A stretch of 64,000 nt of DNA from Bacteroides caecigallinarum. GTDB lineage: Bacteria; Bacteroidota; Bacteroidia; Bacteroidales; Bacteroidaceae. This document shows, piece by piece, positions 1 to 8,248 of this stretch. Below the pieces are notes generated by a model. The model ran no database searches, had not been told where the DNA came from, and saw only the letters and a list, made by a program, of their open reading frames with translations. The stretch's first letter is position 1. Each line of letters begins with the position of its first letter. Location: the NCBI RefSeq assembly GCF_016902295.1, contig NZ_JACJLQ010000013.1, forward strand, positions 20,268 to 84,267, read 5' to 3'. A program made the position numbers and the translations under genes.

Positions 1-706
1 GGTTTGTGACACATTTTGTCCCGCCGATAATTTTATCAATATTACGATGTGAATGACCGTATATCCAATAATCTATAGGATTGTTTGTAATATAATCGGT
101 AAGATCGACTGTAAAAGCTCCGTTTAACGGACTTCCCGTGAACTCTGGCGCAAGCAATTCAAGTGACGGTACATGGTGCGTAACTACAATGATATGTTCC
201 TTATTGCTTTTGAATATGCTTTCTTTGAGAAATCTAAAGCATTTGTCGTGCTCCATATTGAAGCGCGTCCAGTTAAGAGAATCGTTGTCCCCACATTTGA
301 TACGCCGGAAATCCGATATAGCCAGTTCTGTCCGGAATGCATCCTGCCGTTCTATATGAGACCATAGTGTGGTCGCTATTATTTCAGTATGTTCGGACAA
401 AGGAATAACAGCATTATAATAACAAATGACATTAGTCCGTATTCTTGATGTCCAACCGTTATATAAAGAGTCAAGATTGAACATTTTGTAAAACTCATGA
501 TTTCCTGGAACAACAATTACTTGCTTGTAATTGTCGGAAGCCCAATCCCAAAACGGATGGCGGCTGTAGTTCTCATCTCCGAAATACCCTATGTCACCTG
601 CCAATACAAGAATATCTCCTGCAACTTTCAGCGGATTATGCTTGATATAACTGGCATTCTCCGCAAATTCCAGATGAAGGTCGGATGCGTATTGTAATCG
701 AGTCAT
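1..706 (-). CDS. metallophosphoesterase, 3' end cut by window edge
   Basis: Reading the minus strand from the ATG at 706 gives about 235 residues open to the window edge. The calcineurin-like metallophosphoesterase motifs are all present in order: SDLHLEF (residues 8-14), AGDIGYFGDEN (36-46), PGNHE (67-71), VVTHHVPS (174-181) and YGHSHRN (216-222). These supply the Asp, His and Asn ligands of a two-metal site that hydrolyses phosphodiesters or phosphomonoesters; the substrate cannot be read from the sequence. The start lies 1 nt after the stop of the nucleotidyltransferase gene, so the two are almost certainly co-transcribed and translationally coupled. A cytoplasmic location is likely because no signal peptide is seen. 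The C-terminus lies outside the window. Confidence 0.88.
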   Translation of the reverse strand, partial: MTRLQYASDLHLEFAENASYIKHNPLKVAGDILVLAGDIGYFGDENYSRHPFWDWASDNYKQVIVVPGNHEFYKMFNLDSLYNGWTSRIRTNVICYYNAVIPLSEHTEIIATTLWSHIERQDAFRTELAISDFRRIKCGDNDSLNWTRFNMEHDKCFRFLKESIFKSNKEHIIVVTHHVPSLELLAPEFTGSPLNGAFTVDLTDYITNNPIDYWIYGHSHRNIDKIIGGTKCVTN

Positions 707-707
707 T

Positions 708-1487
708 TTACAAAAAGCTGGTTTTCAGTTGCTCCAACATCTGCTCTCCGGTAATGTTTCGCAAACCGGCCGATTTGAAGAAATCCTGGTTGGGAAGTTC
801 GTCCTTAACTTCATCACAGAAATGTGACACATCATCTTTTAATGTTTGTGGTACATCCTCGAAACTGTCGGAAGGAGCAAGCATGGCTGCAAGCCTGAAC
901 ACATCCTTTTTGTGTTTCTGTATATGCTTGCTGTCCACTTGTTCCCCTTTCGCCTTTCTATCGGACATTTCAAGAAATGCTTTGCATTTCAGGCAGATAA
1001 GGCTCTCTACATTTGCAATGTGAACACCATCTTCAACATAGCTGTGTTTTATCGTGAAATTGTAATAGCCATCATCCATAAGTATGGCAGAAAGGCTTGA
1101 CAAATCATCATCTGTCGGGATGGGGGTTATGTGGGCGTCTTCCGGAAAGTCCAACAGTCCTATATTGCGTGAGAAAAGCTCTATCTGATAGGGAAACTCC
1201 ATACTTGCCGGTTTCATAAACCGATAATACTCGTGTTTATGCTGATTGCCTTCACTTGTTCCTATATTGCGCTGCTCATATCCTGCGGCTTTTACCAGTT
1301 CCCAAAACCGGGAGACAAATTCGTGGGACAGGGCTTCTACTACGAGAATGATGTCTATGTCTTTGGTTGCCCTTGGAGTCTGCGCATATAGTTCCTCGTG
1401 AATTTCACATGCCGTGCCTCCAATTATAACATAGGAATCTTCAAATCCCTTGAAGAACTCCTTGAACTTCTCAATACCTTTTACCAT
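708..1487 (-). CDS. AbiEii-like nucleotidyltransferase
   Basis: A 259-residue protein with the minimal nucleotidyltransferase signature: IGGTACEIHEEL at residues 22-33 followed by a Thr-rich RATKDIDIIL (about 39-48), whose DID supplies metal-binding acids. A later helix with LICLKCKAF and KHKKDVFRLA resembles the R/K-x-K-D-x-x-D-L region of AbiEii toxins. AbiEii proteins are toxins of type IV toxin-antitoxin and abortive-infection systems that transfer nucleotides to RNA, probably tRNA. Here the gene overlaps the end of the upstream regulator gene by 7 nt and is followed 1 nt later by a phosphoesterase gene. The family call is firm at the level of the fold; toxin function is inferred from context. 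Confidence 0.75.
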   Translation of the reverse strand: MVKGIEKFKEFFKGFEDSYVIIGGTACEIHEELYAQTPRATKDIDIILVVEALSHEFVSRFWELVKAAGYEQRNIGTSEGNQHKHEYYRFMKPASMEFPYQIELFSRNIGLLDFPEDAHITPIPTDDDLSSLSAILMDDGYYNFTIKHSYVEDGVHIANVESLICLKCKAFLEMSDRKAKGEQVDSKHIQKHKKDVFRLAAMLAPSDSFEDVPQTLKDDVSHFCDEVKDELPNQDFFKSAGLRNITGEQMLEQLKTSFL

Positions 1488-2458
1488 TGTATGTCGTTTA
1501 ATAGATTATCTAATTCAATTTGAACTCGCTCGTCGTCATTGTCTTTGAGAGACAAATACAATGACAGTTTGTCAACTGTTCCCGTATGGCTCAACAGTTT
1601 CGGGTCATATTTCCAGATTTCAATACGGAATAATCCATATTCTTTATTGATTGGAATATCGGACTGATGCATATCAGTCCTGTTGATGGCATACATATCC
1701 GAATTTTCCTCATTGATTAGTGTATATTCTGATAGAGCATTTATACCGCATTTCAGGCTTCCGCTCGGAAGGAAATCGGAAAAAGCAATTTTTTCAACCG
1801 GAGACACGAGGAAAGGCATGGCTTTCTCCCATAGTTCCTTTCCGTAGTAAATCAATCTTACTTCTTTTGTCTTTTTCCCTTCAAGTGAAACCAAACCGTT
1901 TTCGCTCAGCCACCGTAATGAACGATTGATGGTCGCGTATGAGACTTGAAAGATTTCCATCAAATCTTTTGTCTCACATCTATCAATGGACTTTATTTCC
2001 AGATTGTAAAGTAGTAAGCACTGTGCCATAGGAGGTATGGTCTCCTTTATATCTATTCCTGTTGCTTTTGCCTTTTTAAGGTCAATCAGCAGAGATGGAA
2101 TGAACATCTGTTTTTTCGGAATGATGAAATTTGACCTTTGTGAGGTCAGTCTTCCCACATTATAGGATGCTATGTTGTCTGTAACAAGTACGACCGGGCA
2201 TTCACATTTATGCTCTATTAGATTAAATGTCCGTTTCAGCTGTGCAGGAGATATTTCATTCCCATCATGAGTTAAGGCAAATACAACAGCGTGACCGAGC
2301 AATTCAACTTTATAAAGATTGAAGCTCTGTGTTACTGCAATGGGAATAGTATCGGATATGCATTTTTCTAATGGGACAAGAGTTACTTTCTCATCCAAGA
2401 CGGAGAGAACATAGTCTGTCACCAATTTTATAAATTCATCGTTATTGCACATAATCAT
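1481..2458 (-). CDS. winged-helix regulator, partner of the nucleotidyltransferase
   Basis: A 325-residue protein with a central winged helix-turn-helix at about residues 160-195 (ETKDLMEIFQVSYATINRSL), the recognition helix being SYATINRSLRWL. The N-terminal 130 residues form an unnamed domain with a buried strand (CPVVLVTDN) that looks like a sensor or endonuclease-like fold without clear catalytic residues. It sits directly upstream of an AbiEii-like gene and overlaps it by 7 nt, the position of the AbiEi antitoxin, although AbiEi usually carries its wing domain at the N-terminus. Two starts are possible, MIM at 2458 and MCNN at 2452. It may repress its own promoter. Confidence 0.65.
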   Translation of the reverse strand: MIMCNNDEFIKLVTDYVLSVLDEKVTLVPLEKCISDTIPIAVTQSFNLYKVELLGHAVVFALTHDGNEISPAQLKRTFNLIEHKCECPVVLVTDNIASYNVGRLTSQRSNFIIPKKQMFIPSLLIDLKKAKATGIDIKETIPPMAQCLLLYNLEIKSIDRCETKDLMEIFQVSYATINRSLRWLSENGLVSLEGKKTKEVRLIYYGKELWEKAMPFLVSPVEKIAFSDFLPSGSLKCGINALSEYTLINEENSDMYAINRTDMHQSDIPINKEYGLFRIEIWKYDPKLLSHTGTVDKLSLYLSLKDNDDERVQIELDNLLNDIQW

Positions 2459-2475
2459 ATTGATGTGATTTTGTG

Positions 2476-2506
2476 CAAAAATAGTGATTTTATATTGATA
2501 GGCAAA
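2476..2506 (-). promoter_or_regulatory. Bacteroides-type promoter of the AbiE-like operon
   Basis: On the minus strand a -33 TTTG (2503-2506) and a -7 TATTTTTG (2476-2483) stand 19 nt apart, matching the Bacteroides consensus. Transcription would begin near 2469, just ahead of the ATG at 2458 or 2452. Seen in sequence; activity is inferred. Confidence 0.6.
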
Positions 2507-2579
2507 GGTATAGCATCTTTTTTACAGATAATATCCATCTTTTTACTCATTCTCGTACTCATCGGCTGCCTGTCAGCCC

Positions 2580-2830
2580 TGTTTTTCCGTGCAAAGGTAC
2601 TGCGGAGGGCGAATGTCAAGTACCGCCATGCTGACAGGCCTGCGTACCGGATGACAGCTTTCCGCAAATCACAGATTTGGGTATTTCATCAGCTACTTTG
2701 CCGTCCACTTGCCTTATTGCCCCTGACCCGCAGTCTTTTCACGCACGAAAATCATTCCCGACCGGAAGCCGTAAGGCTCCGAGAAAAGGGAAAGATAAAG
2801 AAAAAGTTTAACGGATTAAATTTAAGAGTT
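2580..2830 (+). promoter_or_regulatory. leader A, imperfect inverted-repeat leader upstream of the api92-like gene
   Basis: First of nine related leaders. The distal arm (about 2580-2625) carries on the minus strand a TTGACA (2614-2619) and a -7 TACCTTTG (2592-2599), so that promoter points away from the gene. The proximal arm (about 2706-2755) repeats the distal arm in inverted order with shared blocks such as ACTTG, CCGCAGT and CGAAAA. Between them is a small hairpin (CAAATCACAGATTTG). After the proximal arm follow a short hairpin (GGAAGCC/GGCTCC), a GAAAAGGGAAAG tract and ATTAAATTTAAGAGTT before the ATG. This geometry fits a promoter formed by folded single-stranded minus-strand DNA. Confidence 0.6.
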
Positions 2831-3412
2831 ATGCCTAATTGGTGTTCAAGTGCGTATGTAATAGAGGGCGACGCAAAAGAAATCAAGAGCCTCTATGAGT
2901 TAATGAAAAGACTGGAAGACATGGAAAAACCTTCAGTGAAAAACGGCTTCGGGACTACATGGCTGGGATGCCTTGTGGATGCCTTGGGCAAGGATTGGAA
3001 CGATGTATATTGTCGTGGTGAGTGGAGCAGCCTTGAAGTGGACGGCGAAGTGATAAGATTATACACCGAGACGGCATGGTCTCCCTGCAATGAGGTGTTT
3101 GACCTTGTGAGGGAAAAATATCCGTCACTTTACTATTATTTTCAGGCGGAAGAGCCGGGCATGGGAATTTATGAAACGAACGACAGTTCGGGTGTCTATT
3201 TCCCCGACAGGTATTTTTTTGATGCCTGTACGCCCGAAGAAGAGTACATCAGCGAATACTTCGAGAATCAGGAAGATGCGTTCAAGTGGATTGAGAAAGA
3301 GACTGGGAAACCAATAAGGTCGGCAAAGGATGTCGAAGCTCTTGATGCAGAATGGAGTGAGAAGTGCGAAGATGCTTTCTGCTACCTGCATGAGTTTGAG
3401 GTGATAAGTTGA
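2831..3412 (+). CDS. Api92/YubB-like protein with ferredoxin-like domain (DUF1281 type)
   Basis: A 193-residue protein starting MPNWCSSAYVIEGDA, the hallmark N-terminus of Api92-like and YubB-like proteins found on phages and in leading regions of conjugative plasmids. The body keeps the family pattern of aromatic and acidic residues (WSPCNEVFDLV, QAEEPGMGIYETN, GVYFPDRYF). The start at 2831 is chosen because it matches the N-terminal signature and is preceded by the same A-rich spacer as other leader-driven genes; an upstream in-frame extension covers only the leader and is not real. The molecular function of the family is unknown. It lies behind leader A and is followed by a likely terminator. 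Confidence 0.8.
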   Translation: MPNWCSSAYVIEGDAKEIKSLYELMKRLEDMEKPSVKNGFGTTWLGCLVDALGKDWNDVYCRGEWSSLEVDGEVIRLYTETAWSPCNEVFDLVREKYPSLYYYFQAEEPGMGIYETNDSSGVYFPDRYFFDACTPEEEYISEYFENQEDAFKWIEKETGKPIRSAKDVEALDAEWSEKCEDAFCYLHEFEVIS

Positions 3413-3428
3413 CTCGGGTAAAGGGGCA

Positions 3429-3465
3429 TATCTCCCGGGCTGCAAGTCAGTTCGGGGGATTTTTC
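3429..3465 (+). terminator. probable intrinsic terminator after the api92-like gene
   Basis: An imperfect stem (ATCTCCCGGGCT against AGTTCGGGGGAT) is followed by a run of T residues. It stands 17 nt past the stop codon. Confidence 0.5.
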
Positions 3466-3629
3466 ATGTCATCACAATCCTTTTTCCAGTTCCTGCTCCC
3501 TGTTTTAGCCGGATGCCTTGAAAGGCACTGCAACCTTTTGTATGTCCCTTCCGTCCTGCCTTTTTATTTCGCAACTTCTGTCCACTTTTATCATGGGTCA
3601 TAGTCTGTTCCTCCACTTCCGGCATTCCC

Positions 3630-3893
3630 CGCCGGAGTGATTTTCTCATGCAAAAGTACAGCGTTGGTACGGATGTCAAGCACCGCTATACTGACATGTT
3701 CAGAATTTGGCGGCAGCCTTCCGCAAATCCCAGATTTGGGTATTCCGCTAAATTCCTCCATGTCCTGCTTGTCTTTCCGTCCCTTTTCCCGCTGTGACGC
3801 TTGCATGTAAAATCTTTCCCGACAAGGAAGCCGAAGAAGGCTTTCGAGAAAAGGGAAGAAAAAAGAATGTTCAACAAATTAAATTTCAAGATT
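3630..3893 (+). promoter_or_regulatory. leader B, imperfect inverted-repeat leader
   Basis: Same organisation as leader A. The distal arm (3640-3685) carries minus-strand TTGACA (3674-3679) and -7 TACTTTTG (3651-3658). The proximal arm (about 3765-3815) matches its reverse complement over TGCTTG, TCCGT, CGCTGT, TTGCATG and AAAATC. An inner hairpin CAAATCCCAGATTTG and a short stem GAAGCC/GGCTTTC before GAGAAAAGGGAAG are kept. The spacer before the start is again ATTAAATTTCAAGATT. Confidence 0.6.
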
Positions 3894-4379
3894 ATGCACA
3901 GCAAAATTTTTCAAATCACAACGACAAAGGTGGACAAGGAATGCTATCTGAACGAGGACACGCTTATGCAGGGCGATAACAGTTATTTTGACTATTGCGA
4001 TAAAATTGACGAGGAGGAGCGCAAGTACCACATTGACGTATTGGTAAACCATATCCTGCCCAAAGGGATGTTCGAGCTTGTCGATGAAGATACAATCCGC
4101 TACATCGGTGGGGTGGAAAAGTGGAAGGAAGAATTTGTCGCAGGTTTGCGTAACAAGGTGGAAGCCGTTACTCCCGACACTGTACAGGATTGGATTGGCC
4201 CGGTCTATCAGCTTGAAAAATACTTGAAGAACCCGCTTGAAACAGCTTATTGGTTTTACACGGATACGGAGGGTGCGCAATCCTATGCCGAACAGTCTTA
4301 CGAGTTTATGCGCGAGGTTTGTGGGTATGAACCCGGCACGCTGCTCTACATCGGAGGCGTCATTGATTATCATTTCTGA
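3894..4379 (+). CDS. small accessory protein of unknown function
   Basis: A 161-residue protein, MHSKIFQITTTKVDKEC onward, rich in acidic and aromatic residues, with no signal peptide or membrane segment. I do not recognise a family. The start at 3894 is preferred over 3867 because the preceding bases match the leader-to-ATG junction of leader A; upstream methionines lie in leader sequence. It is the first gene behind leader B and is followed 17 nt later by a 60-residue gene, so the two form a short operon. Its place in a leader-driven set suggests an early function after conjugative entry, but this is inference. Confidence 0.7.
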   Translation: MHSKIFQITTTKVDKECYLNEDTLMQGDNSYFDYCDKIDEEERKYHIDVLVNHILPKGMFELVDEDTIRYIGGVEKWKEEFVAGLRNKVEAVTPDTVQDWIGPVYQLEKYLKNPLETAYWFYTDTEGAQSYAEQSYEFMREVCGYEPGTLLYIGGVIDYHF

Positions 4380-4396
4380 CTCTAAATTAAAAGATT

Positions 4397-4579
4397 ATGA
4401 ACGAACAGGAAAGAATTGATTTAAAACGGAAATTACGGGAGGGACTTGCAGAATTGAGACTGACTTTTGACGAACTGCATAAGACCCTCGAATGGGCGGA
4501 ATTGACGGAATGCTATCCTGAAGCATCCGCCGTATATAGGCGGATTGAATATCTGGAGGACATTGTAAATAAGATATGA
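4397..4579 (+). CDS. 60-residue helical protein of unknown function
   Basis: MNEQERIDLKRKLREGL onward: a short, charged, probably all-helical protein with heptad-like spacing of Leu and Ile that could form a coiled coil or a small helical bundle. The start is preceded by AATTAAAAGATT, the same spacer used in front of other genes in this set. It follows the 3894-4379 gene by 17 nt and shares its transcript. No family recognised. Confidence 0.6.
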   Translation: MNEQERIDLKRKLREGLAELRLTFDELHKTLEWAELTECYPEASAVYRRIEYLEDIVNKI

Positions 4580-4671
4580 TTTGAATGACAAGACAGCCAT
4601 CATCGGCAGAGGAGGTATCCCAGCCGGTGGTGGCTGCCTCACAACGGGACTGGCCGAGCCTGTTATAACAT

Positions 4672-4688
4672 GCCCATAGGTCATGGGC
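4672..4688 (+). terminator. short hairpin after the leader B operon
   Basis: GCCCAT and ATGGGC form a 6-bp stem around an AGGTC-type loop, followed by a pyrimidine-rich tract ending in TTTT. It could be a weak terminator; it also lies at the start of the pyrimidine-rich spacer that precedes leader C. Confidence 0.35.
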
Positions 4689-4739
4689 TCCCTCCTTTTA
4701 ATAATGGATAAAGCTCATTTCCATGTACCGCCAACACCC

Positions 4740-4978
4740 CCACAGGCTGTTTTTATGCGGCAAAGGTACGGCGAACGGATAGCCGGTCAAGGACCGCATT
4801 GCCTATCAGGATAAAATTTGACGGAAACTTTCCGTAATCACAGATAGCGGCTTTTCATAAAATTTCACCGCTGATTCCTTGCCTGCCATCCTTGTCTTCG
4901 CCGTGGAAACCGCACATAAAAACAATCCCTGCGGCGGGTCGGAAGACTCGGAACAAAGGGAAAATAAAAAACAAAGCT
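4740..4978 (+). promoter_or_regulatory. leader C, imperfect inverted-repeat leader
   Basis: The distal arm (4748-4795) carries minus-strand TTGACC (4785-4790) and -7 TACCTTTG (4761-4768). Its reverse complement recurs downstream (about 4873-4929) with shared blocks CCTTG, CATCC or TATCC, CGCCGT, CCGCA and ATAAAAACA. GGGAAAATAAAAAA then leads into the ATG at 4979. Confidence 0.6.
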
Positions 4979-5329
4979 ATGACAACAGTAGAACTAATCA
5001 AAAGCATCGCCTTCGATTTCGGCTGGACAGTAAGCACAGACGAGGAAGAAGACACTGTAGTATTCGATTTCCGCTATTACACAAAGCACGGGCTGGATTA
5101 CGGATTTTGCGCCGAACTGACAGGAAACAACTTTGACGGGTTTCTTGGGGAGGTGGAGCGGAATTGCGAGGACTTTGACCCCGACTATGAAGCCTACCGG
5201 TGGATTGGCTATGACGGGCACGGAAAGTGTGGCGCACCTTACCATATCAAGGACATTGTGGATGAGATGGAAGAGGCGAAAAAACTTTTCACGGATTTTT
5301 ATAACTCATTAAAAACAGCATTGACATGA
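4979..5329 (+). CDS. 116-residue acidic protein of unknown function
   Basis: MTTVELIKSIAFDFGW onward; rich in Asp, Glu, Phe and Tyr, with no membrane segment. The start at 4979 follows the A-rich end of leader C directly; upstream in-frame methionine codons fall inside the leader. Strong acidity with scattered aromatics is seen in DNA-mimic anti-restriction proteins such as ArdA, but no ArdA signature is visible and I do not claim that function. The stop overlaps the next start by 4 nt (ATGA), showing translational coupling. Confidence 0.7.
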   Translation: MTTVELIKSIAFDFGWTVSTDEEEDTVVFDFRYYTKHGLDYGFCAELTGNNFDGFLGEVERNCEDFDPDYEAYRWIGYDGHGKCGAPYHIKDIVDEMEEAKKLFTDFYNSLKTALT

Positions 5330-5520
5330 GAACAAAGACACTTTACAGGCGGGATGGTGAAAGAATAGGCATCAGCCGTTTCCCTAATTTCCACAAGTCC
5401 GGTAGCATTGCCGGAATGAAAAGGCTGTACTACGGTAAGAATGCACTTCTGGTGCGGTGCGGCAGGTGGATTTACAATGTATCAAGCGAACCCGAAATTT
5501 ATTATAACTTGGCTCATTAG
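5326..5520 (+). CDS. 64-residue basic protein of unknown function
   Basis: MRTKTLYRRDGERIGIS onward, a small basic protein with many Arg, Lys, Gly and Tyr residues, compatible with nucleic-acid binding but without a named motif. It overlaps the preceding gene by 4 nt and the following gene begins 6 nt after its stop, so it is the middle gene of a three-gene operon behind leader C. Confidence 0.6.
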   Translation: MRTKTLYRRDGERIGISRFPNFHKSGSIAGMKRLYYGKNALLVRCGRWIYNVSSEPEIYYNLAH

Positions 5521-5526
5521 ATTATT

Positions 5527-5814
5527 ATGGAAAGAAATTGCAAGAAAGACTTTCAAGGTTGGAAAGGTATAATGGCTCTGAAGTTACTTTGCTGCAATAT
5601 TGCGGCAGGCCGTTTCGACTGGCGGAAATACTGTACGCCGCAGCCTTATTATGGCCACGAGATTTGTGTTATACCCTTGCACAGTTCTTACGGTCAGATA
5701 GGCTATACCGTGTATTTCCCTTATGCTAATATGCCGGAAGTAGAATACGATTGGGAAAAGGGCAGACTGACTGTTGATGAAGAAAATTGGCAGGAGTATT
5801 TTCAACAAAGCTGA
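5527..5814 (+). CDS. 95-residue protein of unknown function
   Basis: MERNCKKDFQGWKGI onward; mixed composition with Trp, Tyr and Cys residues and an acidic C-terminus. A second start, MALKLLCCNIAAG, lies 15 residues in and could be used instead. Last gene of the leader C operon, followed at once by a strong bidirectional terminator that separates it from the convergent ArdC-like gene. No family recognised. Confidence 0.6.
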   Translation: MERNCKKDFQGWKGIMALKLLCCNIAAGRFDWRKYCTPQPYYGHEICVIPLHSSYGQIGYTVYFPYANMPEVEYDWEKGRLTVDEENWQEYFQQS

Positions 5815-5818
5815 CAAA

Positions 5819-5858
5819 GACACGGGGCTGGCATCCACACCGGCCCCGTGTTCCTTTT
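5819..5858. terminator. bidirectional intrinsic terminator
   Basis: A strong GC stem (CACGGGGCTGG against CCGGCCCCGTG, extending by an A-T pair) is followed by TTCCTTTTTG on the plus strand and by TTTGTC-type sequence on the other. It sits exactly between a plus-strand stop at 5814 and a minus-strand stop at 5862. Confidence 0.8.
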
Positions 5859-5861
5859 TGT

Positions 5862-7559
5862 CTATCGCCGCATTCCGCCGCCATATTCCGCCTCTTGTAG
5901 CTCCTCCCTGTATTCGTCGAGTTCGTTCAGCTTCTCGTTTACGGCCTGCAGGTTGGCATCGAGCGTCGAATTGTAGTCGTATGGGAAGCTGTGCCGCACG
6001 GCAAGACCCGCATTGCATACACCTCCCACATCGAGCGCATCCTTCTCCCTGTTGTACGCTGCATACAGAATATCCCCGTTCGGCATTTCGAATACCGGCA
6101 TTCTCTGATGCGTCAGTTTGGCAAACTGTTCAACGACCATATCCTTGGCAAGCTCTTTCACATCCACGCTCGCACGGTCAATGCCGTAGCGGTTGATGTG
6201 GTCGCGTACCTCCTGCTCCGAGTATTTCAGCATCACCTCATAGGTGCCGCCCACGCTCCCGTTATACACCACGGCAAAATCCTTATCCTCGACAAGCAGG
6301 TCATCGCCCCTGTGCTGCAAGGGAGTCTGGTAGGTGTATTGTTCATCCATGCCGTTCCCGTCATAATATTCCTTGGCGCAGGCCAGCAGTCCTTCGTAGT
6401 CTCCTTTTTCCCTCAGTTCGTCAAGTTGGCTCCTGTCATCGGTGGTTTGCAGGTAAGCCACGGACGCATAGAATGTCTTTCCCTTTGGAGAGGTCCCGTT
6501 TGCTATCCGTTCCGTATTGTCTTCGTCCAGTCCCTTTGCAATCCTGTCCACCTTCTGCGTGATTATAGAGGATGCCTTTTTTACATCCATCAGGGTTGTC
6601 TTGATGAACTGCGGGGACTCTTTCAATGAGTCGAGCCATGATTTGAGGTAGGCGCAGCAGTCTTCCTTGATGTGTTTGGTCATGCCGTAACGCTGTGAGA
6701 CCAATGCGCTGCCGAGTTCGGCCACCAGTTCCTCCCTGGCATATTCCTTTGAACCGAAGGCTGTCGGTTCGAGGCGGTCGAGCACGCCTTTCGCACCGGT
6801 GGAATGGGTCATCTCGTGGAACAGGGTGCCGTAGAACGCTTCCCCGTCCTTGAACTGCCTCTTTTCCGGCACTACGATTTCATTCTTCGTAATGGAATAG
6901 TACGCACTATCCTGATGCATGGGCCGTATGGGACAGATCCACAGGTTCTCGCTTATCATCCGGTCCACCGGCTCGAAGTCGAACTGTTCGCCTGCTTTGA
7001 CTTCAGGACGGCCGTTTTCCTTTTCCAGCTTTTCCCACAATTCCGGACGCGCTTCCCGCAGGTTGGTCTGCTGTACGTTGAACACCCTGAAAACCTGCAT
7101 CCTCGGATAGACATTGTACTCCTTCTTCTCATCCTCGGAGAGATTCTTGTAGTCGTCATACTTGATTTTCTCCTTCGTCTCCTTGTGTATGCAGGTGAAA
7201 GTGGTGAGCATCACCGGGAAGGATTTCTCGCCGCGCAGCACGGAGACCCTCGGCAGTTCCTGTCCGTCCTTTCCCGGCTTGTTCATCCGCTGCACGCAGT
7301 CGAAGGTACAGAAGCGGGGTATCTTGTATCCCTCTTTCTCGCAGTGCAGCATCAGCATGAAGGCGTTCATGCCGTTGTATTCGCGTCCGGACAGGTTGCG
7401 CGGCCACTGCAATGCGCCTTCCGTGAACCAGGGCTTGCGCCAGTCCTCATTGATGCTTTCTATCTTTTCAATCATCATCTCGGCGAACAGGTCGAGAGCC
7501 TTTTCCTCGCTGTTCGGCCCGTCCGCGTTCTGTCGTCTGTAACCGGCCATATCCGTCAT
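5862..7559 (-). CDS. ArdC-like antirestriction protein with zincin metallopeptidase domain
   Basis: A 565-residue protein. Residues about 20-180 match the ArdC N-terminal ssDNA-binding domain (NGMNAFMLMLHCEKEGY, FPVMLTTFTCIH, YPRMQVFRVFNVQQT). A zincin-like peptidase domain follows with HEMTH (HExxH zinc motif) at about residues 248-252 and a downstream REELVAELG supplying the third ligand region. A C-terminal region of about 200 residues is less clear. ArdC proteins of IncW plasmids protect incoming DNA and are related to the transport domain of the RP4 primase. The protein ends GGGMRR, a tail shared in form with others in this operon. It is the last gene of the operon and overlaps the upstream gene by 4 nt. 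Confidence 0.85.
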   Translation of the reverse strand: MTDMAGYRRQNADGPNSEEKALDLFAEMMIEKIESINEDWRKPWFTEGALQWPRNLSGREYNGMNAFMLMLHCEKEGYKIPRFCTFDCVQRMNKPGKDGQELPRVSVLRGEKSFPVMLTTFTCIHKETKEKIKYDDYKNLSEDEKKEYNVYPRMQVFRVFNVQQTNLREARPELWEKLEKENGRPEVKAGEQFDFEPVDRMISENLWICPIRPMHQDSAYYSITKNEIVVPEKRQFKDGEAFYGTLFHEMTHSTGAKGVLDRLEPTAFGSKEYAREELVAELGSALVSQRYGMTKHIKEDCCAYLKSWLDSLKESPQFIKTTLMDVKKASSIITQKVDRIAKGLDEDNTERIANGTSPKGKTFYASVAYLQTTDDRSQLDELREKGDYEGLLACAKEYYDGNGMDEQYTYQTPLQHRGDDLLVEDKDFAVVYNGSVGGTYEVMLKYSEQEVRDHINRYGIDRASVDVKELAKDMVVEQFAKLTHQRMPVFEMPNGDILYAAYNREKDALDVGGVCNAGLAVRHSFPYDYNSTLDANLQAVNEKLNELDEYREELQEAEYGGGMRR

Positions 7560-8167
7560 CTGTTATCGTTGCCGGCCTCCGGCACATACTGGTTGAGTTC
7601 TTCCACACGGCAGGAGATGTCCGGCTTGCCGTCGTATAGGGAGAGGGACATTTCTCCTTTCGCGTCCACCTTGACACCCGGCTGCAGCCACTCCTCCTTT
7701 TCCTTGCCGAAACAGAAGAAGCGCACCCATTGGTACTCGAACCCGTCATTGACCTTCTCCGTGCTGAACGCGGAGAACATCAGGTACGGCTTGCCGGTCT
7801 TGTCCTTGCGTTCCTCTATGTGCTTGCCGGTCTTTCCACGGAAGACCATCTGCCCCTTGACGGAATCCGTGTTCCCGGCATCGGAAAGATCCACGGAATC
7901 TGCCGACAGGTTGAAATAGAGCTTCTCGCCCCTGCGTTTCAGCAAAAGGGTGCCCGTGACCTTGGCACGGGAGCCGTACCGGTATTCATGGACGGTGTCC
8001 TGTCCTCCGTCTTTGCTGACACTGACTTCCATGTTCCCGTCATTCCCGTTCTTTCCGGGGATGGAGACCTGGAGAGGAAAACTTACGAACTCCTTGCCGT
8101 CCTTGCCTGTGCGGACGGAGGCGTCGCGGCTGATCGTGCCGCATAGGGTAACATTGCATTTTATCAT
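7556..8167 (-). CDS. SSB-like protein of conjugative elements (DUF3127/OB type)
   Basis: A 203-residue protein beginning MIKCNVTLCGTISRDASV, which I recognise as a common SSB-like protein of Bacteroidales conjugative elements: an OB-fold first half (FVSFPLQVSIP) and a second OB-like half (GQMVFRGKTGKHIEERKDK, YLMFSAFSTEKV, YQWVRFFCFGKEKEEWL). It lacks the acidic tip typical of bacterial SSB. An in-frame start at 8200 would add 11 residues; the MIK start at 8167 is preferred because it fits the family. It overlaps the ArdC-like gene by 4 nt. It probably coats single-stranded DNA in the donor or recipient. Confidence 0.75.
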   Translation of the reverse strand: MIKCNVTLCGTISRDASVRTGKDGKEFVSFPLQVSIPGKNGNDGNMEVSVSKDGGQDTVHEYRYGSRAKVTGTLLLKRRGEKLYFNLSADSVDLSDAGNTDSVKGQMVFRGKTGKHIEERKDKTGKPYLMFSAFSTEKVNDGFEYQWVRFFCFGKEKEEWLQPGVKVDAKGEMSLSLYDGKPDISCRVEELNQYVPEAGNDNR

Positions 8168-8248
8168 CGCTTGTCTTTTTTTGATGTGTGACATTTCCAC
8201 CGGAAAGCGGAAACGGCCTTGTTGAAGTTGAACCGGAAATTCCCTTTG

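Noticed and set aside
138..697. Short plus-strand readings at the window start
   Set aside because: They are in the shadow of the minus-strand metallophosphoesterase, whose motifs fix the correct frame.
2465..2830. N-terminal extension of the api92-like protein
   Set aside because: The extension covers leader A, and the family N-terminus MPNWC starts at 2831.
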